Of a stretch of 34,318 bases of DNA, positions 28,925-34,318 are shown one piece after another. Position 1 is the stretch's first letter; every line of letters begins with the position of its first letter. The stretch comes from a virus. A program made the position numbers and the translations under genes. Below the pieces are notes generated by a model. It saw only the letters and a list, made by a program, of their open reading frames with translations. It was not told the DNA's origin and ran no database searches. The DNA lies in the IMG/VR virus record IMGVR_UViG_3300021197_000936, positions 1-34,318 of that record; one strand, written 5' to 3'.

Positions 28925-30406
28925 CTATGATGCTGAGAGGTTGAAGGAGAAGTGGACGTTCTTCTTCGTCGAGGAATCGACGCTGAAGAAGACGTGGCGG
29001 TCGGTCAAGACGAGATTGTGAAGTCCCCGAGTGATGTCCGCCGCGACAGCGTACGAGTTCCGCAAGCGTCCGATCTTGAAGCGCGCACGGTTCAGCATGA
29101 GCATCCCAGTCTTCGAGCCGCCGGATCCGTAGAGTCCGTCGGCGTCCAAGTCTGCGCCCATCATCTCCGAGATCACAATCGGAACACCCATCAGCTGTCC
29201 AAGCTCGCCGGACAGAATTGTTGCGGAGGGTCCGTACTGATTGACACCAACGACGCCAGCGGCGGCGCCGGACTCGGTACCGAATCCAAGCATCTTGACC
29301 AAATAGTACTCGGGGCTGACGATCGAAACGAGGTCTCCGGCTATGCCATGAGGCGAGGCAAGCTTCGCACGAGCGGCAAGGAACCCGGCGATCGTTTCGG
29401 CTGAGCCTTGATCGGTCGTGTTGCTCACGTCGAACGCGCGGTGTCGGAGGCCGACATAACAGCGCCTGTGATCTGCACTGGATCCAGTCGATGATCCCCA
29501 TCGGCTACGGATGTTCCAATTTGCATACTCGTCGGTGTTGCCGGTTCCATCTGCTGTATCCGTGTTTCCATTTACGATACAGTCTTCTTCTCCGTCGATA
29601 ATGGCGCTTCGAAGCTCACTTTCGATGAGTGGCATCGCGGCGATAATCGAGTCTTCCGAGGCGTCGTCGTCAACTTGAGCACGGACGACCATCCCGATCG
29701 CGCTGATCGTGCGGCTGTCTGTCGTGAGGCTGCTCGAAGAGAACTGAGCCGGGTCATCGGAGGACGCTGCCCCCTTCTTGAACGGTTTCAGACCTGTCGA
29801 TAAAATTGGCAGTATCTCATTTTTGTTGCTCATCTGCATGGTCTGGAAGAGGCTCGCCACGCGGCGCTCCGCTGTCAGGTCACGCTCGAATTGTGCGAGG
29901 TGCTGGTCGGGTATCCATTCCGCTCCGGCGTTACTGGAGTCTGACCACAGACGCTGTACGGTCTTGGGTGCGCGGTCCATGATGTCACGACACAACTGAA
30001 GCGACTTCGGCGCGCCGTTGCGAGACACGGCCTTGGCGATCGTGTACTGCTGGACAGCCTTCTGGAGATCGGCTTGCCAGTCACAGACCGGAGCGGCGTC
30101 GAGGATACCCTCGGCCCATGGTCGATCGGCGGTTGCCTCGCCCTTCATGCGGAGAGTACCGTCGCGTCGAACGAATCGATCGAGACTGGCTTCGCCGTCC
30201 ATGTCGGGGCGCGCGGCCTTCCGATTCTCGATCTCGGTCAGACGTGCGGACAGCTTCTTGAGGTCCTCCGCCTTCTTCTCGATCTGTTGGTGCATGTTGT
30301 CGCCACGAGCGGCGAGTGTCTTCTGACTCTCGACGATGTCGTGTAGACCCTTCTTGATGTTCTCGGGGCTGGACAGATCCAAGCCCTTGATCTCGATGTC
30401 GCTCAT
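28925..30406 (-). CDS. major capsid protein, HK97 fold
   Basis: Encodes 493 residues from ATG 30406. An N-terminal scaffold (delta) domain of about 110 residues is a coiled coil (NIKKGLHDIVESQKTL ... KLSARLTEIENRKAARP) that the protease would remove. The rest has HK97 features: a loop region (ERRVASLFQTMQMSNKNEILPIL), PLIESELRSAIIDGEEDCIVNG (spine helix) and the C-terminal IVSPEYYLVKMLGFG / GVPIVISEMM segment. It assembles into the icosahedral shell. The protease is encoded just upstream. Confidence 0.93.
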   Translation of the reverse strand: MSDIEIKGLDLSSPENIKKGLHDIVESQKTLAARGDNMHQQIEKKAEDLKKLSARLTEIENRKAARPDMDGEASLDRFVRRDGTLRMKGEATADRPWAEGILDAAPVCDWQADLQKAVQQYTIAKAVSRNGAPKSLQLCRDIMDRAPKTVQRLWSDSSNAGAEWIPDQHLAQFERDLTAERRVASLFQTMQMSNKNEILPILSTGLKPFKKGAASSDDPAQFSSSSLTTDSRTISAIGMVVRAQVDDDASEDSIIAAMPLIESELRSAIIDGEEDCIVNGNTDTADGTGNTDEYANWNIRSRWGSSTGSSADHRRCYVGLRHRAFDVSNTTDQGSAETIAGFLAARAKLASPHGIAGDLVSIVSPEYYLVKMLGFGTESGAAAGVVGVNQYGPSATILSGELGQLMGVPIVISEMMGADLDADGLYGSGGSKTGMLMLNRARFKIGRLRNSYAVAADITRGLHNLVLTDRHVFFSVDSSTKKNVHFSFNLSAS

Positions 30407-30463
30407 GTTGCGGCCTCTTGTGTGGGGTTACCGTTGGGGGTTATCGGTCGACGGCGCATTGAA

Positions 30464-31285
30464 TCAACACCCGAAGAGCGAAGTTATAGGATCGACCTTG
30501 GTCTCTTCGGGCGCGGTGCGCTCGATGGGCTTCCGGTCGGTCTTGGTTTGTTGTATCAGATTTTCGTCCGATGCGGCGAGGACTTCGAGAACGAGGTCGC
30601 GAACATCGTCCGCCGACATCCTGATCGACTTGTCCTCCTCGTCCTCCTCGTCGTCGTACCCGTAGCCCTCGACCTCGGGGGCCGTAGGCTCGAGCGACTC
30701 GACGCCTCTCCACTCGTCGGACTTGCCGAAGGTGACGACGACGGTCTCGTCGTTCTCGACGACCTCCATCACGTGGCGAGCCACGGACGGGATCCCGAGC
30801 GAGCGGAGCGCCAGGGCGGCCGGGTTCGCGGGTACGTTCACGACCGAGATCTCGTGAAGATAGCTGTCGGAGTAGACGAAACCGGAGGAAGAACGCCGGG
30901 GATCGTCTTTCGACAGCGCGGCGCGGGGCGTGCTCTTTCCGGGCGCGAAGCCGACCGAGACGCTGTTCAGAAAGCCCCGCTCGATCTGCGACTTGACGAG
31001 CCGCCCGAGTGCGTTCTCTTCGGAGTCGTCGAAGCGGATGTCGGCGACGAGCTTCCCGTCGACTACCTCGACCCGCTCAGCGCGGCCGATGGCGGGGATC
31101 GTTGGGTCGTGTTGCCAGAGGATGATCGGGTTCGACCGGTACTCCTCGAGACCTTTCTCGCTCCACGACGGGTCGACTATATCGCCGTACCTGTCGACGT
31201 CCGGGGTCGAGGCTATGACGCGGGTCAAGCCGTCGCCGGTCTCGGTTGCCTTGATCTGTACTGTCTGGAATTTGCGGTTCTTCAT
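30464..31285 (-). CDS. prohead serine protease (HK97 family, U35)
   Basis: Encodes 273 residues from ATG 31285 with GAGGACTGAG upstream. It cleaves the capsid scaffold domain and itself during maturation. The catalytic His is probably His59 (WQHDP) and the serine Ser108 or Ser110 (SVSVGF at 108-113), with further family segments VVNVPANPAA (152-161). The C-terminal 100 residues are acidic (DDEEDEEDKS) and may act as a scaffold tail inside the prohead. The 57-base gap before the capsid gene shows no clear promoter. Confidence 0.92.
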   Translation of the reverse strand: MKNRKFQTVQIKATETGDGLTRVIASTPDVDRYGDIVDPSWSEKGLEEYRSNPIILWQHDPTIPAIGRAERVEVVDGKLVADIRFDDSEENALGRLVKSQIERGFLNSVSVGFAPGKSTPRAALSKDDPRRSSSGFVYSDSYLHEISVVNVPANPAALALRSLGIPSVARHVMEVVENDETVVVTFGKSDEWRGVESLEPTAPEVEGYGYDDEEDEEDKSIRMSADDVRDLVLEVLAASDENLIQQTKTDRKPIERTAPEETKVDPITSLFGC

Positions 31286-31288
31286 GGC

Positions 31289-33946
31289 TCAGTCCTCGCC
31301 GTTGAGTGATGCGGTCACCGTGCACCGACAGTTGATGTCTTGAGAGGCGACGCCGAAGCCGCCCGGAGACGCGGTCTCCAAGCCGTTGACCTTGAACTTC
31401 TCGCCCGGTTTGATCGGCGGATGGCGGTCGAGTGTTCGGTGTTCGTCGCGAACGACCTTGTCTCTCGCGCTGAGCCAGCGATACCGGACCTCGAAGCCAG
31501 CCTCGGACAGTTCGGTGTACCCTGCGATCGTTCCGCTGTTGACGGCCCGCGTCGTCTCTGTGCGTGCGATTCGGAGAGCGCGCATAGGCGAGTACACTGT
31601 CGACCTCTGCATCGCTCGTTGCATCTCTGCGATCGTCGCGCCCTCAGTGAGACCCGCGGTGATAACCTTCGCGACGCCCTCCCTCGTGTAGAGGTTGTAG
31701 TGTGTGACGAGTTCTCCGATCTGAGCGTTCACCGCGCGGTCGACTCGTACGGGGCTCATCGTCGCCGAGTACTCCGGAGGCATCTCGTCGAACGCCTTCT
31801 GAACGGCGTCCTCGAACATCTCGCGCATGGGCTCGGCGACAGCGCTCTTCAGGATCTCAGCCTCGGCCAACTCGTCGAGGATGGCGTCGATCGTCTTCTT
31901 CGATGCTTGTCGGGTGACTGCGCTCGGGCCGTCCTTGCCGATCTCCTTCTTGAGTCGGCGAGCCGCTCGGGCTCCGGCGGCGACGAGGTACTTCTTCAGG
32001 ATGTCCTCGAGCTTCTTCTCGTGCGGTTCGTGTACTCGCTCGATGAACGAACGCCACACGAGATCGTCGGGGGTCGCGTCGGCCTCTGTGGATAACTCAC
32101 GAACGATCAGCCCTTCGAGGCCCTTCTTCTCGTCTGCCTTTTCCATCTGTCCGACGAGCTTCGCCGACCATGACTCCGCCGCGTCTCCGCCCCATAGAGC
32201 CCAGGCCACGCGGCCCGGTGAGGGGAAGCCGTCCTCGCCAGGGCTGAAGCCCTCGCCGGACTTGTCGCTCTTGTGACGTGCGAGCCAAGCCCGCATTTTG
32301 ATCGCCTTCTCCGGGGAGATGTCCTCGCCCTTCGACATGCGTCGCGCCCATGTCACAGTCGCCGGCGTCAAGCCGTCACCGCTCAGGCCCAACTCATGCC
32401 ACGCGAGGCCGCGCTTCAGTTCAGCGACGACACCCTTCGGGACCTTGAAGTCGATCGAGTCGTAAGGCGCGCGGGTGAGTGAGCGAGTAGCGTCGGCCGG
32501 TTCGGCGGGTGCGGCTTGCGCTCCGCTGATGATCCGCCGTGCTTGAGCTTCTGAGACCGTCGGGAAGGCCGCGCCAATGAGGGCGACCGCTGCGTCCGAG
32601 GACAGGAGGCCGGCCGAGACTTGGCCGAGGATCGCGATCATGCTCGCCACCTGCGCGCCGTTGAGGGCTGTCGCGCTCATGGGCTGGTCGGCTGGGGTAC
32701 CCGGTACGCCCTCTCCACCCTCGGCGCTCTCGCCTTCTTGGGGCTCTTGGTCCATGCCAGGGAGATCGGAGAAGCCCTCGTATGAGGCCGCGTCGTTAAG
32801 CGGTACGCCCATCGTGACCCACTGAAGCACACGACCGACCCGCTCGTCTCGGCTCTCGGAGAGCGCCTCCACGGAGGAGAAGTCGTGGTACACCTGAACG
32901 TCGGTTTCCTCGTAGCCGGGGAACATGCGAGCGAGCCGGGAGAACTGTCCGTCGATGATCGTCGCCTTCGACTGGAGTCCGCTCCACCAGTGCTTCGCCT
33001 GCTGGGCTGCGGTGGCGTAGTTCACAGAGGACCCGCCGAGTCGCGTCGGAGGACAATCGAAGACGGCGAGGATCGACTCGACGACGCCCTTCTTCAGTTC
33101 CTTGTACTCGAGGTCTCTCGGGCTGAACTGGAGCGACTCCATCTTCGCGGCCCCGCCCAAGAAAAGGGCGCCCCCGGTTCCAGACATCTGAGAATCGAAC
33201 ACTCGGCGCATCTGCTTTAGTTGCTGATCGGACCAGATGTCGGAGGGGTCCGCCGGCGAGAAGACTGTCGTCGGGCGTCCGGTCTTGGCCGATGCCGCCG
33301 CCAACTCCGACGCGAGCTTGTCGGTCGTGAGGTCGTTCGCCAGGGCTCGGATCGCTCCGTTGCCGTAGAGCCCCTTCGGGTCATCCTCCCAGGAGGTGAG
33401 CCGGAAGTGAAGAACCTGTTCCCACTCGTACCGCTCGGGCCGTCCTGCTCCGTTGTACTCGAAGTGCGAGACCTGACCGTCGGACATCGGGACGACCTTC
33501 ACGCGGCCGGGGTGCAGTCGAAGCAGCACCTCGGGCCGATCTCGTCCGCTGACAAGAACGTACGCGTCCCCACAGAGGACGAGGTCGCACGCGATCTGTC
33601 GTCTCAGGTGATCCCCTGAGATGCGCGACGAGGGGCGGTTGAGCAAGTCGAGCACCGGGTGATCCTCGAGCGGCTCGGCGTCCGCGCCCTTGCCGATCTT
33701 CACCTTGAGGTCGAGACTCGCGAGGTCGGCCGCGATCGCGTCCATGGCGGCCTTCACATATGGGAACACGGCGACAGTGCTCAGGCTGTTGGCTACGGGG
33801 TAGCCCGGCGTGGCTGGCTGTCCGCTCGCGAAGTCCGCCCCGGCTACGTGGACCGACTCTCCGGTGTCCTGACGAACGCCAGCAAGACCGAGAGCGCGGA
33901 GCATACGGAGAAGGATCGGATCGTTCTGGACGAGTTCGTTCGCCAT
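31289..33946 (-). CDS. portal protein fused to Mu F-like head morphogenesis domain
   Basis: Encodes 885 residues. Residues 1-430 are a typical siphophage portal (NSLSTVAVFPYVKAAMDAIA, then HPVLDLLNRPSS; VYHDFSSVEALSESRDERV). The middle (about 500-600) contains the RGLAWHELGLSGDGLTPATV and PSPGRVAWALWGGDAAESW signatures of a separate phage domain. The C-terminal 100 (about 786-885) is the Mu F-like domain, with RIARTETTRAVNSG, VVRDEHRTLD and DINCRCTV. ATG 33946 is chosen because the upstream extension overlaps the regulatory module 33992-34151. Portals usually end near 400-500 residues, so this is a threefold fusion. It forms the DNA entry ring; the MuF part likely faces the head interior. Confidence 0.9.
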   Translation of the reverse strand: MANELVQNDPILLRMLRALGLAGVRQDTGESVHVAGADFASGQPATPGYPVANSLSTVAVFPYVKAAMDAIAADLASLDLKVKIGKGADAEPLEDHPVLDLLNRPSSRISGDHLRRQIACDLVLCGDAYVLVSGRDRPEVLLRLHPGRVKVVPMSDGQVSHFEYNGAGRPERYEWEQVLHFRLTSWEDDPKGLYGNGAIRALANDLTTDKLASELAAASAKTGRPTTVFSPADPSDIWSDQQLKQMRRVFDSQMSGTGGALFLGGAAKMESLQFSPRDLEYKELKKGVVESILAVFDCPPTRLGGSSVNYATAAQQAKHWWSGLQSKATIIDGQFSRLARMFPGYEETDVQVYHDFSSVEALSESRDERVGRVLQWVTMGVPLNDAASYEGFSDLPGMDQEPQEGESAEGGEGVPGTPADQPMSATALNGAQVASMIAILGQVSAGLLSSDAAVALIGAAFPTVSEAQARRIISGAQAAPAEPADATRSLTRAPYDSIDFKVPKGVVAELKRGLAWHELGLSGDGLTPATVTWARRMSKGEDISPEKAIKMRAWLARHKSDKSGEGFSPGEDGFPSPGRVAWALWGGDAAESWSAKLVGQMEKADEKKGLEGLIVRELSTEADATPDDLVWRSFIERVHEPHEKKLEDILKKYLVAAGARAARRLKKEIGKDGPSAVTRQASKKTIDAILDELAEAEILKSAVAEPMREMFEDAVQKAFDEMPPEYSATMSPVRVDRAVNAQIGELVTHYNLYTREGVAKVITAGLTEGATIAEMQRAMQRSTVYSPMRALRIARTETTRAVNSGTIAGYTELSEAGFEVRYRWLSARDKVVRDEHRTLDRHPPIKPGEKFKVNGLETASPGGFGVASQDINCRCTVTASLNGED

Positions 33947-33981
33947 GGTCCGAGCATACAGCGAACGAGCCACCCTGTCGA
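33947..33981 (-). promoter_or_regulatory. candidate promoter of the structural operon, possibly leaderless
   Basis: On the minus strand TCGACA (33981-33976) and TATGCT (33958-33953) are 17 bases apart, a near-consensus sigma70 promoter. Only six bases separate the -10 box from the portal ATG at 33946, so transcription would start at or next to the start codon. No strong ribosome-binding site precedes this ATG, which agrees with a leaderless message. It is divergent from module D. Confidence 0.5.
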
Positions 33982-33991
33982 GAACCGGCCC

Positions 33992-34151
33992 AAACCGCCG
34001 CGCGCGCCACGGGGTGATCGCGGGGTGATCGTCTCGGGTGATCGCGATCATCTTGCGAGACGTACAGCGATCAGGGGCTCCAGGTGATCGCCTAACTTGT
34101 CGATTTATTTTGCACGGTTCAAAACCGTGTTACTCTACGAGGGAACCAAGG
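33992..34151 (+). promoter_or_regulatory. repeated regulatory module, copy D
   Basis: Facing right: TTTGCA (34109-34114), 16-base spacer, TACTCT (34131-34136), with a perfect palindrome CACGGTT-CAA-AACCGTG (34113-34129). GATC sites at 34016, 34027, 34040, 34046, 34069 and 34086, three of them in GGGTGATCG repeats (from 34012, 34023 and 34036) and one in GGTGATCG (34083). It shares CGAGACGTACAGCGATCAGGG with copy C and the distal edge CGATCACCCCGTGGCGCG (complement at 34003-34020) with copy B. The leader runs CTCTACGAGGGAACCAAGGAG into the ATG at 34160. Confidence 0.85.
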
Positions 34152-34159
34152 AGAACAAC

Positions 34160-34312
34160 ATGACCGCTCGACAAGTACACGACATGCTCAAGGAAGACGC
34201 TGCTTACATCTGGAGCCGCAACAACCAAGACGCAGTGAACATGATGATCGTACTGGCCGCGCACGGGTTGAACAGCACGATCGATCACGCGCTCATCATG
34301 ATTCAATTCTAA
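34160..34312 (+). CDS. 50-residue hypothetical protein, plus-strand cassette gene
   Basis: Begins at ATG 34160 with AAGGAGAACAAC upstream; an upstream ATG at 34097 lies inside the promoter and is rejected. It encodes a mostly helical protein (TARQVHDMLKEDAAYIW, then AVNMMIVLAAHGLNSTIDHALIM) without a clear membrane segment. It is controlled by module D, divergent from the portal. On a joined genome the next gene is that at 38-499. A 50-residue, early-type small protein under its own operator is typical of host-takeover factors, but no function can be read. Confidence 0.75.
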   Translation: MTARQVHDMLKEDAAYIWSRNNQDAVNMMIVLAAHGLNSTIDHALIMIQF

Positions 34313-34318
34313 ACCACC

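Noticed and set aside
30407-30463. Possible promoter before the capsid gene (TTGATT with GATAAC)
   Set aside because: The -10 match is poor and the gap is short; simple read-through from the protease gene is enough.
31289-33946. Polymorphic toxin domain attached to MuF
   Set aside because: MuF proteins sometimes carry toxins, but here the protein ends just after the DINCRCTV motif, leaving no room for one.
33947-34051. N-terminal extension of the portal to ATG 34051
   Set aside because: The extra 35 codons coincide with the distal part of module D; the peptide ITPWRARR is also produced by translating module B, so it reflects the repeated DNA, not protein conservation.
1-34318. Integrase, repressor, tRNA, CRISPR array or insertion sequence
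   Set aside because: Looked for and not seen; the repeats present are regulatory modules or coding repeats and do not have the regular spacing of a CRISPR array.

Overview
The window reads as the whole genome, about 34.3 kb, of a tailed double-stranded DNA bacteriophage with a long non-contractile tail (siphovirus type), GC-rich and tightly packed, infecting an unidentified bacterium. The tail-fibre wording (repeated ITGNLSVTG-like and SDTNAAIIF-like motifs, Asn-Ala-Thr tandem repeats) recalls aquatic phages, but the host cannot be named from the sequence. No integrase, excisionase, cI-like repressor, tRNA, CRISPR array or insertion sequence was seen, so nothing supports lysogeny.

The ends look like an arbitrary cut in a circular or circularly permuted molecule. 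The small and large terminase genes lie at the left end and the portal gene at the right end. Plus-strand genes sit at both edges. A GC hairpin and ribosome-binding leader at bases 3-37 would directly follow the last plus-strand gene if the ends were joined. Joined, the order is terS-terL-[two plus-strand genes]-portal-protease-capsid-tail.

Nearly everything is on the minus strand. Read in the direction of transcription from the right: portal-MuF fusion, prohead protease, head protein, HK97 capsid, two lysine-tailed small proteins, connector, gp10-like protein, tail terminator, DUF2341-like tail protein, tail tube, G/GT chaperone pair, tape measure, tail-tip proteins and fibres (34.0-14.7 kb). 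Next comes a lysis block with several membrane proteins and an L,D-transpeptidase-like endolysin, then an FmdB-type zinc ribbon (14.6-12.5 kb). An accessory region of unrecognised genes follows (12.3-6.5 kb), with a ribbon-helix-helix protein. Last are recombination and replication genes (Erf annealase, Gp157-like, RusA, initiator-like, loader-like), a DNA methyltransferase and the terminase (6.5-0.5 kb).

The most unusual feature is a regulatory module of about 150-160 bp present four times: 9473-9620, 10847-10993 and 12361-12520 facing left, and 33992-34151 facing right. Each copy has a distal CCGTGGCGCG-like edge, a cluster of five or six GATC sites in 63-74 bp, a GAGACGT box, a sigma70-like promoter ending in TACTCT with an ACGGTT-N3-AACSGT operator in its spacer, and a conserved leader. 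Each drives an unrelated gene of unknown function. Two cassettes are also closed by the same 47-bp hairpin-plus-leader sequence. This looks like a phage regulon of interchangeable accessory-gene cassettes, possibly sensitive to GATC methylation.
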